Assembly (NCBI RefSeq): GCF_013389595.1
Contig: NZ_CP058306.1
Span: 186,001 to 250,000, forward strand
Direction of reading: 5' to 3'
DNA: 64,000 bases
From: Flavobacterium sp. I3-2
GTDB taxonomy: Bacteria; Bacteroidota; Bacteroidia; Flavobacteriales; Flavobacteriaceae
Both the position numbers and the translations under genes were made by a program. The notes beneath the pieces are model-generated. The model was given only the letters and a program-made list of their open reading frames with translations. It had not been told where the DNA came from and did no database searches. Positions 8,599 to 17,666 of this stretch are shown one piece after another. The first letter of the stretch is position 1; each line of letters starts with the position of its first letter.

Positions 8599-11500
8599 TT
8601 AGTTTTCGAACTCAATCTCATCATCTGGTTTCGCATTGGCTACTTTCTGTAATTCTTTGGTCAACCATTCTTTGTAAGCGATTACCGTTAAGTTTTTGGC
8701 TGGAAGTTGTGCTTTGATCTTACGAATGACAGGTCTAGCAGGTTCTTGTGCTACTCCCGAAGGTATTTCAGACTGTATTTCACCCTCTGTTGTTGATGAA
8801 GGTGTAGATTCTGGAACTACAGTAACAATAGATGCTTTTTGAATGTCTAAATCCACATCTATTTGATTGATTAAAGCCGTCGCTGTCGCATATTCAGAAT
8901 ACGAGAATCCCGATTTCTTATTGACGATCGAAAACTCTAAATCCAACTCCGTAACCGCACGTTGCGCTGCAAACTGTAAATGCTGTTTTACTTTTTGTAA
9001 AATCCCCGCATTTTGATTGTTTGGCAAGGCTTCAATATCTAATTTAATGGCTTCTGCTTTGGTTTGTAGTTTCCTGAACTCAACCGAATACTGGTCTATT
9101 AAGGCTTTAAATTTCGCATGGTATTTATCCTTAATTTCCTGCGCCAATTGTTGTAACTGTGGAAATGCCTTCGTAATATCGGTTTTAAGTAAAGCATCAT
9201 ATTCTTCCATTTTATCAGTAATAGATTCATCCAAAGCATTGGCTTTATTTAAATCTGTTTTTACCTCGTGAATATATGTTGCCCAATTTTGTAGTTTACT
9301 CAAATTGTTTTTGACAAACTTTTCCATCTTATCCACCTTAAGAATAGCGCTTTCTAACTCTTCTTTTTGGGCGATAAAATCGTTGGCACGACTGATGTAA
9401 TTATCAGAAGTTACATTACTTGTAAACGCATTGATGTAATCTTTGTATTCTTTCGCTTTTGGAAAATACACCGCAAAATCCTTAACGTTATCTGTCAAGT
9501 TTTGCATTTTATTGATGTAAATTTTCGCTAAATCTTTAATGGCCGTAGCCAATTGAAAATCGTTGGTATTATAATCTATTTTATATCCTTCTTGCTTTTG
9601 AATAACGTATTCTAACTCATTATTCAAGAAGAATTCTACAATTTGCTTTTTCTGATGTGCTGTTAACGATTGCGTATTGGCTTTGAAAGACGCTTTCTTA
9701 AATTCATTGGCTTTTGAGAAAACATCTAATGCACCTTTATCTGTAACCGCATAAATTGGATTGGTTTGCGTAGGCGTTTTTACGGCCAAACGACCAGCGC
9801 GTAACAAAGCAGCTAAAGTTACTAGAATGGTACCGTAAGCGTATCCTGTTGGAGCGCCAGCTAATTTAGCTTCGATGTCTGTCCCTGCTACAAACGAATT
9901 GCGAATAATGTGAGTTACTTCTTCTACCACACTTAAATTCTCACCCACAAAGTTGCCGTTCGCATCGAAAAATGCAAACTCTTTGCTGTTGAATAAAGTT
10001 TGTAATCGACTTGGGCTTTGTTCTTTAATAACCTGTACCGCAACCGCTTCTGGCATCTGACTTTGTAAACGCTTGTTGTACACGTTCGAGACCATTTTCT
10101 TCTGTAAGTTTTGCACTTCCGAAACGTAATTGCTGTCGTTTAAAATCGACGTATTGAAACAATAAATCAACGTTGAAGAAGCTAAGGCTTTATCAATCGC
10201 ATTTTTTAAAGTGTGCTCCTTGTCTTCTTTATTGCGTAATAAATTTTGAACCACTTTCCCTTCATCAGAACCTTTGTTCGGGTACTTTTGCTCCACTTGC
10301 TCAATACGAATAATGCCATCAATCAGTTTATCAATCTCAATAAAATGATCATTTTCTGGATATAAAACCGCTAATCCTTTGTGCTCGTCGTATTGGCTTT
10401 TCAATTGATTAATTTCAGCTACACGATTTTCTGACATCGTATATAAGCTTTTTACCTGAATAGCCAATTCTTTTACATTGGAATTCAACAAATCATCCTT
10501 ATCGTCTGATTGTACATTAAAGTTGAATTTTATACCATCCGTGACACTTCCCAATTGCTGAATTAAAGATGATTTTTTATAGTAATCAATTAAACGCCCT
10601 TTCTTTAAATAACCTTGTACCGCATAGCTGTTCATTTCATCCAAAATTTTCTGCTCTACGTCAGAGGTAATTTTGAATGCATTATCACTTTCGATAACAA
10701 TTTTAGCATCCACTAATATTTGTAAAGCTTCCTTAATTTCATTTTGTTTTTTGATGACATCATCTGCATTATTGAAGTAAGCTTTAGCAATATTTAAAAT
10801 AGAGGTCTTTACGACTTCTGATTCACTTAAAAAGTTGATCGTTTCTAATAATTTACGACCATTGATCGTATTATTTTCTAATACTTTTTCGGCTGCGCTG
10901 TAACGACTAGATAAACGAATATCGGGTTGGTTATTCGCTTCACGAGCAATTTGCCATCCTGTTACCGTGTTATACAATTCATCTTCTTTTACTAATTTTC
11001 TTACGATATCAAAAGTGGTAATGATCATCCCACGAGCCGCCACTTTAGTAGACGCATAACCTTTGGTACCAAATAAGAAGTTTTGTAATAGACTGAATTG
11101 ATTTTCGTAAAATGGATAATATGATGTGTATGATTCTACTGTTGCTGTATTCGAAATACCGTAGCCATTTAAATTAGAATGGTCTCCAATTTTACCTGAG
11201 TTTGATTGGTAATAATCATTTAATAATTTGACGCCTTCCGTTGTTTTCTTAAGAATTCGGCTTTTGATAATGGTATCTACCTCTGTTGCTTCTAAGTGAA
11301 TTTTTTCCACAAAACGGTCGGTAACTTTTACCAATGAAGCTTTAGAAATGCTGGCATTTGAGATGACATCATCTAATTTTTCTTGCGCAATAGCGATAGT
11401 CCAAACCTTTCCACCCAGCGTATTTAATGCTTCAGATACTCCTTCTAAATCCAGTAAAGTAATTTTACGTTGATTAATAGCTTCCGAAGTTTCATCAAAC

Positions 11501-12252
11501 ATAAATACAATGGATGTATCCGTTTTAATTTGAATATACGACTTTAATTCACGAGCTAAATCAGCTGGTGAAAATACATCAATAGCAGAACGTATAGAAA
11601 CCAATAGTTGATCGTATTCTTTTTCAGAAAGACCAGAATTTATATGAATGTCTTTACACGCTGTAAAATAGGTACGCATATTCCCTTTCAACTCTGCCCA
11701 ATCTTTACCAATTATTTCTTTTACATATGCATAAATATCGGTCTTTCCTGCCGCAATCATCGAATTGAATAGCATATAGCCATACTCATCTAGTGGTAAG
11801 TTTATTGTCTTTAAGAAGTTCTTGAATAATGTATAACTAAGCCCCTTAGAAGTGTCTTGTTTAGCAATATCCAAAAAAACCACGAGATTGTGGTATCGAT
11901 CTAATTTTGCAATCTTATTTTTGAAGAACATTTCGTCTTCAATCCCCGTAAAACGATTCAATAATCGTTCACGCGAAGGAGTTCCATTAATGTTTTGATT
12001 AGCTAATAAATACCCAATCATTTTAGCGAAATACGATTTACCTGATCCATAGAAACCTGAGATCCAAACTCCAGTTTCAACGGCATTGGAAGTAAATTTA
12101 TCCAAGAATTGCTCAAAATCTTTCGCTAAACCATCGGTTACGATATAATCTTCAATCTCTTTTTGGATTTCGTTTTCTGAAATATCTTCAATATTGATTA
12201 CATTCTTAATATCTACATTTAAGTCGATAGATAGTAAATCTTTTATCTTCAT
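8599..12252 (-). CDS. brxC: BREX ATPase BrxC
   Basis: A large P-loop ATPase of the BrxC/PglY family, 1217 residues from the chosen start (MKIKDLLSIDL), which is the typical beginning of BrxC. An upstream in-frame ATG at 12294 would add 14 residues and overlap brxB, so I prefer 12252, which leaves a 10-bp gap. Walker A is GFYGSGKSYF around residues 65-74, followed by a long AAA+ core and extended coiled-coil helices in the C-terminal half. The tail is Pro/Ser/Glu-rich (about residues 1140-1175) before a conserved end. BrxC is required for BREX immunity and is thought to form part of the methylation and exclusion complex. Confidence 0.95.
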   Translation of the reverse strand: MKIKDLLSIDLNVDIKNVINIEDISENEIQKEIEDYIVTDGLAKDFEQFLDKFTSNAVETGVWISGFYGSGKSYFAKMIGYLLANQNINGTPSRERLLNRFTGIEDEMFFKNKIAKLDRYHNLVVFLDIAKQDTSKGLSYTLFKNFLKTINLPLDEYGYMLFNSMIAAGKTDIYAYVKEIIGKDWAELKGNMRTYFTACKDIHINSGLSEKEYDQLLVSIRSAIDVFSPADLARELKSYIQIKTDTSIVFMFDETSEAINQRKITLLDLEGVSEALNTLGGKVWTIAIAQEKLDDVISNASISKASLVKVTDRFVEKIHLEATEVDTIIKSRILKKTTEGVKLLNDYYQSNSGKIGDHSNLNGYGISNTATVESYTSYYPFYENQFSLLQNFLFGTKGYASTKVAARGMIITTFDIVRKLVKEDELYNTVTGWQIAREANNQPDIRLSSRYSAAEKVLENNTINGRKLLETINFLSESEVVKTSILNIAKAYFNNADDVIKKQNEIKEALQILVDAKIVIESDNAFKITSDVEQKILDEMNSYAVQGYLKKGRLIDYYKKSSLIQQLGSVTDGIKFNFNVQSDDKDDLLNSNVKELAIQVKSLYTMSENRVAEINQLKSQYDEHKGLAVLYPENDHFIEIDKLIDGIIRIEQVEQKYPNKGSDEGKVVQNLLRNKEDKEHTLKNAIDKALASSTLIYCFNTSILNDSNYVSEVQNLQKKMVSNVYNKRLQSQMPEAVAVQVIKEQSPSRLQTLFNSKEFAFFDANGNFVGENLSVVEEVTHIIRNSFVAGTDIEAKLAGAPTGYAYGTILVTLAALLRAGRLAVKTPTQTNPIYAVTDKGALDVFSKANEFKKASFKANTQSLTAHQKKQIVEFFLNNELEYVIQKQEGYKIDYNTNDFQLATAIKDLAKIYINKMQNLTDNVKDFAVYFPKAKEYKDYINAFTSNVTSDNYISRANDFIAQKEELESAILKVDKMEKFVKNNLSKLQNWATYIHEVKTDLNKANALDESITDKMEEYDALLKTDITKAFPQLQQLAQEIKDKYHAKFKALIDQYSVEFRKLQTKAEAIKLDIEALPNNQNAGILQKVKQHLQFAAQRAVTELDLEFSIVNKKSGFSYSEYATATALINQIDVDLDIQKASIVTVVPESTPSSTTEGEIQSEIPSGVAQEPARPVIRKIKAQLPAKNLTVIAYKEWLTKELQKVANAKPDDEIEFEN

Positions 12253-12262
12253 ATGAAATGGC

Positions 12263-12811
12263 CTATATAATTTTGCATCTGTATTCGGATGCAATTCTTG
12301 TATTTAAATATTCTAATTGGTTGTTTTGATTGTATTCTGCTGGATATAAGAATACAGCAGGTAAAGCAGCATCCATAATGGTTTTACTTTCCATTAAAGA
12401 CAGCATATCAAAATGTGTCGCATAGATAACACCAGTATTGATGATGACTGGAATTTTATTAACTTGGAATACTTGATCTAATTTATCTATAATCAAGTGA
12501 AACAAGTCTGGTTGCGCATCTAAGTCGTTCTTGAATATACGATCCAACGAAGCTTGTAGATGTTTTAAATAGAACTCAACATCTTCTTTGTTTTTCTCCA
12601 CAAATTCCACTAAAACTTGGTTCAAATCAATGATTTGATATTTTGATGCTTCTAATTGATGTAACTCTGAAATGAAATTAATTTCTTCTGAAGGCTTACA
12701 AACCAATAAAATAGAGTTCCCCCCATTAGCTTGTAATTTAATTTCAGAATCATTGGACGATACTAAGCGTTCTAATTCTAAAATTGCATTATGAGGATTT
12801 AAGTGTTTCAT
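12263..12811 (-). CDS. brxB: BREX protein BrxB (DUF1788)
   Basis: A 182-residue DUF1788 protein. The family signature is clear in the C-terminal half: VIYATHFDMLSLMES and then PAVFLYPAEY, with the end at RCKII. BrxB is a small core component of type I BREX whose molecular role is not well defined. It overlaps the end of brxA by 23 bp and precedes brxC by 10 bp (from the start preferred there), which indicates one transcript and translational coupling. Confidence 0.93.
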   Translation of the reverse strand: MKHLNPHNAILELERLVSSNDSEIKLQANGGNSILLVCKPSEEINFISELHQLEASKYQIIDLNQVLVEFVEKNKEDVEFYLKHLQASLDRIFKNDLDAQPDLFHLIIDKLDQVFQVNKIPVIINTGVIYATHFDMLSLMESKTIMDAALPAVFLYPAEYNQNNQLEYLNTRIASEYRCKII

Positions 12812-13532
12812 AAAGTTTATCGTAGTTAATCATTGGTTTTATTTTTAAATTATCTCCGTTGTATTGTACTTCGACATAACGGATCAGTTGTTTTTCCAAC
12901 ACTTTTTGAAGGAAAAACTCGTTTTCATAAAATGAATATTTAATCCATTCGGAATGAATCTTATTCGAATTTTCTTCTGCTATAGACAAAAAATAAATGA
13001 ATACTAGAAATTCTTCAGATGATAGATTCTTGTAGATAATTTCTTTCTTTTGAACCCCCTTTAGAAGTCCAAACTTCTTGAGAAGCGTTAGATACTTTGA
13101 AGCCGTTGTCGTTATAGTAGAATCTGACCAATTGCCTAATTTTTCATTCGTTTTTTGCAGATCTTTTAGACAAATTTCAACTTCTTCTTTTTTGATGATT
13201 CGTCTCCCAGAATAATAAACAGGAAAAAACACTTGGTTATTTAGATGTCTAAATAATTCATTATTGAAGGAAAATAGAAGAAATAATAAATAACTATTAT
13301 CTTCTATAGACTGTTTTTCTATGAATGGAAGTATTAATTGATTCAAGTTTTCATTCGAAGACGTGAACGATTCTGTGATGGCTTTTTTAAATCGATTAAC
13401 CGACTTAAGTGTTCTTATATCAGAATATTCTACATGGCTTTTATCCTGTAATTCAGTCTTTATCAAAAAAGTTTTGATCAGATTGAATTCAGGTAAACCA
13501 CCAATGATATTTATATTTGAATTAATTTGCAT
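12789..13532 (-). CDS. brxA: BREX protein BrxA (DUF1819)
   Basis: First gene of the BREX operon. From the Met at 13532 the protein has 247 residues; an in-frame ATG at 13583 would add 17 hydrophobic residues encoded by AT-rich leader DNA that do not look native. The family core is recognisable: YYSGRRIIKKEEV and WSDSTITTTASKYLTLLK. BrxA is a small helical DNA-binding protein of the NusB-like type in type I BREX. The ~290 bp upstream are free of genes and presumably contain the BREX promoter, but I could not find an exact TAnnTTTG box there. Confidence 0.9.
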   Translation of the reverse strand: MQINSNINIIGGLPEFNLIKTFLIKTELQDKSHVEYSDIRTLKSVNRFKKAITESFTSSNENLNQLILPFIEKQSIEDNSYLLFLLFSFNNELFRHLNNQVFFPVYYSGRRIIKKEEVEICLKDLQKTNEKLGNWSDSTITTTASKYLTLLKKFGLLKGVQKKEIIYKNLSSEEFLVFIYFLSIAEENSNKIHSEWIKYSFYENEFFLQKVLEKQLIRYVEVQYNGDNLKIKPMINYDKLYETLKSS

Positions 13533-13821
13533 TTTAAATAAAAGATACTCGTAAATATACAATATCAAATTATATAAAAACATATAAAAATGGTGAATTG
13601 TAGTAAATTTTGAGTAAGATTTCTTACCAAAGAAAAGTACTTTGTTAATTTAATAAGAAATAGTCATTTTGAATATTCCTGATTTGTACAAATACTATCA
13701 AAAAGGAATTGATTCAAATTTTGGAAGAAAAAATAAAGGCATATTTACCTTTATGATATTCAGTTGAATCGAGACCTTTTTAATAAACTAGTTGAGATTA
13801 TACAGTCGACTTAAAATTAGT

Positions 13822-13845
13822 AAAGCCTCCGAAGTTGGAGGCTTT
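13822..13845 (-). terminator. Terminator of the higBA operon
   Basis: A perfect 9-bp stem (AAAGCCTCC / GGAGGCTTT) with a 6-base loop lies 2 bp after the higA stop codon. On the minus strand it is followed by a T-rich stretch, as in an intrinsic terminator. It separates higBA from the BREX operon, so BREX is not simply read through from higBA. Confidence 0.8.
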
Positions 13846-13847
13846 AT

Positions 13848-14204
13848 TTAATATGTTTGAATTAGAACTTCGGAAGGAATATGTAATTTTTGAGTTAAAG
13901 TGCGGATCATTTCTAGGGATAATTTTCGCTTTCTATTTAAAATTTCACTTGCTCTACTTTTTAATCCAATCATTTCTGCTAAATCATTTTGTGTGTAGCC
14001 CATTTGTTCCATTCTAAATTTAATTGCTTCAATTGGATCTGGTAAATCCATTGGGTAATGTTCTTTTTCATATTTTTCAATCAATATTCCCAAAATCTCC
14101 AATTCATCACTTTCTTCCGTTCCAGGAAGTGCGTCAAAAATCACCTCTAGTCTTTCTAAAGCTGTTTCGTAATCTTGTTCTGATTTTATAGGTTTCAATT
14201 TCAT
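13848..14204 (-). CDS. higA: HigA-type antitoxin
   Basis: A 118-residue antitoxin. Residues ~60-115 hold an XRE-type helix-turn-helix (MGYTQNDLAEMIGLKSRASE) and the N-terminal half is acidic, as in HigA proteins that neutralise their toxin and repress the operon. It follows higB with a 3-bp gap; toxin-first order is typical of higBA. The palindrome upstream of higB is its likely operator. Confidence 0.9.
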   Translation of the reverse strand: MKLKPIKSEQDYETALERLEVIFDALPGTEESDELEILGILIEKYEKEHYPMDLPDPIEAIKFRMEQMGYTQNDLAEMIGLKSRASEILNRKRKLSLEMIRTLTQKLHIPSEVLIQTY

Positions 14205-14207
14205 AAT

Positions 14208-14501
14208 TTAAATGGTATTGGCATTAATTTTATCATATTCTGCGTGGGTTCCTATAAAACGAATCCACATCATTTGATGCATGAAGTTTATTTTGACAAT
14301 TAATCGGTAATGATTTCCCTTAATATTAAAACATATTCTATTATCTTCTAAAATACATGCGCTTGGATACTCGGTCTTTATCTCATTACTATTTTTCCAA
14401 GTTGCTTTTTCTGCCTCTTGATACCAAGCTTTTAATTGCTGTTCACTATCTGCATGTTTTGTCCAAAAAACACGTAATGTTTTTATTGCTATAACTCTCA
14501 A
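14208..14501 (-). CDS. higB: HigB-type mRNA interferase toxin
   Basis: A 97-residue RelE-superfamily toxin of the HigB type, which cleaves mRNA on the ribosome. Family features are the start MRVIAIKTLRVFW, RICFNIKGNHYRLIVKI in the middle and the terminal FIGTHAEYDKI, which carries the usual conserved His. The start codon is TTG; no ATG fits, and the first residues match the family start, so TTG at 14501 is well supported and may keep toxin translation low. Confidence 0.9.
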   Translation of the reverse strand: MRVIAIKTLRVFWTKHADSEQQLKAWYQEAEKATWKNSNEIKTEYPSACILEDNRICFNIKGNHYRLIVKINFMHQMMWIRFIGTHAEYDKINANTI

Positions 14502-14516
14502 TTAAAATATTTTATA

Positions 14517-14547
14517 CAAATTTACAAATTATTTCCCGATTCGGGAA
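14517..14547 (-). promoter_or_regulatory. higBA promoter box and operator palindrome
   Basis: A perfect inverted repeat TTCCCGA-T-TCGGGAA (14533-14547) lies about 32 bp upstream of higB. Between it and the start codon, the minus strand has TAAATTTG (14524-14517), an exact match to the Bacteroidota -7 consensus TAnnTTTG. The palindrome falls between where the -33 and -7 elements should be, a good place for autorepression by HigA. No convincing -33 TTTG at the right spacing was found. Confidence 0.55.
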
Positions 14548-14916
14548 CTTTTTTTTTCAAAACTCTTTTGTCGAACTACTTCTGATGAAAAAGAAAGTAT
14601 ACTTATTTATATTAGTAATAGCTACCCGTCTTGCAGAATCTGAATACCGAAATGAGGATTAAAACTTTTGATTTTTTTTAGGATAGTTTTCATTTTTCTA
14701 CTAAATAATATTCAGCTTTCATTCGAGGGGGCATAATGAATTGCATGCTGTCTTGCTAGCCTACCTGCACATCATCTTGTCGGTGATCCTGTTAGCCTTC
14801 TTGATATCTGCCTCGAAAAAATTTACAAATGACCGTTATTTCAATCAAAAACATCTATTTTGTATGAAATAACGAACATTTTAATCTTAGTTATTAAATT
14901 ACATTTGGATAAAAAT
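14548..14916. other. Intergenic stretch without a supportable gene
   Basis: No gene can be supported here. A 60-bp patch (about 14730-14815) is visibly more GC-rich than its surroundings. On the plus strand it reads as an open frame without start codon encoding one hydrophobic helix (LAYLHIILSVILLAFLISAS), and on the minus strand 14622-14693 encodes a 23-codon ORF. Both could be debris of a lost gene; neither has a recognisable family. Confidence 0.3.
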
Positions 14917-15471
14917 TTATCTATCACTCGTTAAACTTCTACGCTGTATTAGTTCACAAGCTTCAAGTAGTTTATGATATTCAAGTACTTATACACTGCA
15001 ATCAAAGTCTTTTCGATACGTATCATCGGCCATTGTGGCTAATATTAGATTAAGAAATGATTTACTGACGTTCTCAAAAGTATGTTTTTTAAAAATGTTT
15101 TCAAAAACTAGATATGGATTTTCAATCTCCTTTTTATCTAAATATTTCACTTCTTGCAACTGTTTCTCGGAGACCTGATGTTTGCAAAGATTCCTTATTT
15201 TAAATTCCTCTGGATTTTGAAAAATTTTGTATGTAATTTTTATAATAGATTGAAAAACAATTGCATCATAGATCACCTCTGAAACTCTTTTTTTATCATA
15301 CATTACATGACTTAAGGAATACAAGCAATAATTATTTAATTGTTGATGAAAATAACCCATATTTGCTTGTTCCTTTAATAAAACTAAAAGTTCATACGGG
15401 CATTCTACCTTATCTTCCGTCCAGTAATATGATTCTAAAGTTAACTCACACATCTTCATCATAAATTTCAC
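14917..15471 (-). pseudogene. Truncated copy of the 184-aa helical doublet protein
   Basis: A near copy of the product of 17112-17666. The open part (14989-15471) gives 160 residues ending FDCSV. In the intact copy the next codon is TCA (Ser); here it is TAA. The following 23 codons are still conserved (VLEYHKLLEACELIQ) and end at a second stop at 14917, so this is a recent nonsense mutation. The start overlaps the upstream gene by 26 bp, exactly as in the intact doublet. Confidence 0.75.
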
Positions 15472-15832
15472 GATTAAAAATTAACCAACATGCATCTAAC
15501 AACCTATTGATGTTGATAAATGAAATACAAATATCTTCTGATGGACAACTGCCATAACTACCTAAAGTATGCTCCATAATATCTTCTAAATCTAATTCAA
15601 TTTGTGAAAAGCTTTGTTCATTAAAAACATGTTTAATAATCAGGTATGGATTTAAGTATTGCTCATAGGTTAAACCAGATGCATAGACTAAATACTTTGA
15701 ATGTAACACATCATTAGATTCACTTTTACGTTCATTTTTATCAATATTTTTTAAAATTTTAAAACTTGCTCGAATCAAAAAAAAATAATGCTTTTTTTCA
15801 TAATTAGTTAGATTTAATATTTCCAAATTCAA
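15446..15832 (-). pseudogene. 5'-truncated copy of the 181-aa doublet protein
   Basis: The 128-residue ORF matches the C-terminal two-thirds of the product of 17641-18186 (LIRASFKILKNID, then YLVYASGLTYEQYLNPYLI, and an identical end IFNREIYDEDV). The first ~65 residues of the intact protein are missing, and the first ~15 residues here look like non-native sequence. The break lies just downstream of the terminator of the AbiEii-like operon, so insertion of that module probably cut the gene and removed its promoter. Confidence 0.7.
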
Positions 15833-15853
15833 CTAAAAAACTTTAACAAAAAA

Positions 15854-15873
15854 AAGCTCCTATTTAGGAGCTT
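15854..15873 (-). terminator. Terminator after the AbiEii-like toxin
   Basis: Stem AAGCTCC / GGAGCTT with a 6-base loop; on the minus strand it is followed by eight T residues. It closes the toxin-antitoxin operon at 15929-16946 and shields the truncated doublet copy downstream from read-through. Confidence 0.85.
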
Positions 15874-15928
15874 GATCAATGGTGTATTGAAATGTTGATT
15901 TTTTATTAATAACCTGAACTACGAAAAT

Positions 15929-16654
15929 TTATTTTACCGGATATCTTCTTTTATTTTCCGATTTAACTTTAATTTTGAAATTATATATGTGGTAAATAAT
16001 TGTTCTATTTTCAACACCTTTAATCAAATGTGGTTGACTATGAAAAGGTAAAGATTTTGAATTGGTTCTGTTTTCTATAAGAGATAAAGGATCAATATAC
16101 GGGCATATTTTATTTTCATAATGAAAGATAGTTTTAATACCTTCTTGATTATATTTTAGTTTTTTTTCATAGTAAAAATCTATTAATTTTGATAAACTAA
16201 TTTTTTCGGTTATAATATCTAAATCAAATAAATCTTTTAAAGCATATCTATTAGCTAAAGATTCAACTTTAAAAACCCCTACATCTTTGACAGAAGCCAT
16301 TCTAATACCGTCTACTGTTTCTATTGGATCAATAAGTTTAAATGCCTGTATACACTCAACCTTTATTTCAAAATCATCAAATTTTAAAGTAAACCTCAAA
16401 AAAACGAGTTCATCAGATTTTTCAGTAGGATATTGTAAATAAAAAAGTGAATTCGGAAATGAGCTTCTAATTTCTTCTTCAATTTTTTTGAAACATTCAA
16501 TTCCAATAAGATCTTCACAAAATAAATCAATATCGTTGGAATCTCTATGACTTAGTCTAATCGATAAACTAGTACCACCTGCTAAATAAAAAGATTGCAA
16601 TCTATCTAAAGATTGCAATCTTTTTATTATTGTTATAATTCTTTCATCAACCAT
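15929..16654 (-). CDS. AbiEii/AbiGii-like nucleotidyltransferase toxin
   Basis: A 241-residue protein of the AbiEii toxin-related nucleotidyltransferase family. The motif LAGGTSLSIRLSHRDSNDID (residues ~24-43) carries the GG-S and DID elements of the NTase active site, and the C-terminal half is helical. AbiE-type toxins transfer nucleotides to tRNA acceptor ends and act in abortive infection when the antitoxin is lost. The gene ends 4 bp short of its upstream partner, giving a two-gene operon. Confidence 0.85.
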   Translation of the reverse strand: MVDERIITIIKRLQSLDRLQSFYLAGGTSLSIRLSHRDSNDIDLFCEDLIGIECFKKIEEEIRSSFPNSLFYLQYPTEKSDELVFLRFTLKFDDFEIKVECIQAFKLIDPIETVDGIRMASVKDVGVFKVESLANRYALKDLFDLDIITEKISLSKLIDFYYEKKLKYNQEGIKTIFHYENKICPYIDPLSLIENRTNSKSLPFHSQPHLIKGVENRTIIYHIYNFKIKVKSENKRRYPVK

Positions 16655-16658
16655 TTAA

Positions 16659-16946
16659 TTATGAAGAGTACTTACTATTGAAAGTTATATCATATTTTTG
16701 AGATAAAAGAGAACAAATTTCATCACTTATTCTATCAGTTGATTCTACTACTGCAGATATAATTTTTTTAACGCTGAATTTTTTTTCTAATACTTTAATA
16801 TTATTATCAAAATACGCTTTATTTGTAAACATAAGTATTCGAGAAATAATAATTTTATAATCTCTATTTAGTGATATTTTTTTAATATCCATATCCCAAA
16901 AAATAACCGTTGGAATACTTTGTAAATCCAATGATACTATTTTCAT
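16659..16946 (-). CDS. DUF6922-like antitoxin partner of AbiEii-like toxin
   Basis: A 95-residue protein starting MKIVSLDLQSIPTVIFWDMD, which matches the small DUF6922 proteins that precede AbiEii-type toxins in Bacteroidota (pattern P-x-x-x-FWD-x-D, then IISRILMF). By position and family it is probably the antitoxin. It lies directly upstream of the toxin with a 4-bp gap. Confidence 0.7.
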   Translation of the reverse strand: MKIVSLDLQSIPTVIFWDMDIKKISLNRDYKIIISRILMFTNKAYFDNNIKVLEKKFSVKKIISAVVESTDRISDEICSLLSQKYDITFNSKYSS

Positions 16947-16973
16947 AATTTTTTTATTATTAATTTCTTACAA

Positions 16974-16994
16974 CAAATATATCTTACAAATATA
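16974..16994 (-). promoter_or_regulatory. Tandem TATATTTG boxes upstream of AbiEii-like operon
   Basis: On the minus strand two exact TAnnTTTG boxes (TATATTTG at 16981-16974 and 16994-16987) sit 13 bp apart, 28-48 bp upstream of the antitoxin start. They form a direct repeat and could serve as both promoter and autoregulatory operator. No matching -33 element was found at 19-21 bp. Confidence 0.45.
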
Positions 16995-17111
16995 TAAATT
17001 AAAGAAGACAAAAAAAAAAGAAAAACCCTATAATGTTCTACTATCTAAATTAATACAAAACCCTAGCCCCAAAAAAAACAAAGAAAAGCTAATTTTATTT
17101 GATATAAAAAT

Positions 17112-17666
17112 TTACTGTTCATTCGTTAAACATCGTTGCTGTATAAGTTCACAAGCTTCAAGTAGTTTATGATAGTCAAGTACTGATACACTGCAATCAA
17201 AGTCTTTTCCGTACGTATCATCAGCCATCGTGGCTAATACTAGATTAAGAAATGATTTACTGAACTTTTCAAAACTATAGTTGATAAAAATGCTTTCAAA
17301 AACCAGATATGGATTTTCAATCTCTTTTTTATCTAAAAATTTCTCTTCTCGCAACCGTTTTTCGGAGACCTGATGTTTGCAAAGATTTCTTTTTTTAAAT
17401 TCCTCTGGATTTTGAAAAATTTTGTATCCAATTTTTATAATAGATTGAAAAACAATTGCATCATAGATAACCTCTGAAACTCTTTTTTTATCATACATTA
17501 CATGACTTAAGGAATACAAGCAATAATTATTTAATTGTTTATGAAAATAACCCATATTAGCTTGTTCCTTTAGTAAAACTAAAAGTTCATACGGGCATTC
17601 TACCTTATCTTCGGTCCAGTAATATGATTCTAAAGTTAACTCACACGTCTTCATCATAAATTTCAC
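17112..17666 (-). CDS. Helical doublet protein B (184 aa), unknown function
   Basis: No family recognised. The protein contains two related segments, one starting CPYELLVLLKEQ (residue ~23) and one starting NPYLVFESIF (about 117), and ends with YHKLLEACELIQ. The same plan is seen in the product of the gene just upstream (NPYELIQAIF, NPYLIFKEVF, INRLLDACWLIF), so the two are ancient paralogues built from an internal repeat. It overlaps the upstream gene by 26 bp and ends a four-gene operon. A second copy lies at 14917-15471. Confidence 0.75.
   Translation of the reverse strand: MKFMMKTCELTLESYYWTEDKVECPYELLVLLKEQANMGYFHKQLNNYCLYSLSHVMYDKKRVSEVIYDAIVFQSIIKIGYKIFQNPEEFKKRNLCKHQVSEKRLREEKFLDKKEIENPYLVFESIFINYSFEKFSKSFLNLVLATMADDTYGKDFDCSVSVLDYHKLLEACELIQQRCLTNEQ

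Noticed and set aside
13584..13821. Exact BREX promoter
   Set aside because: Searched for TAnnTTTG with TTTG at 19-21 bp on the minus strand; only near matches were found, so no feature is claimed.
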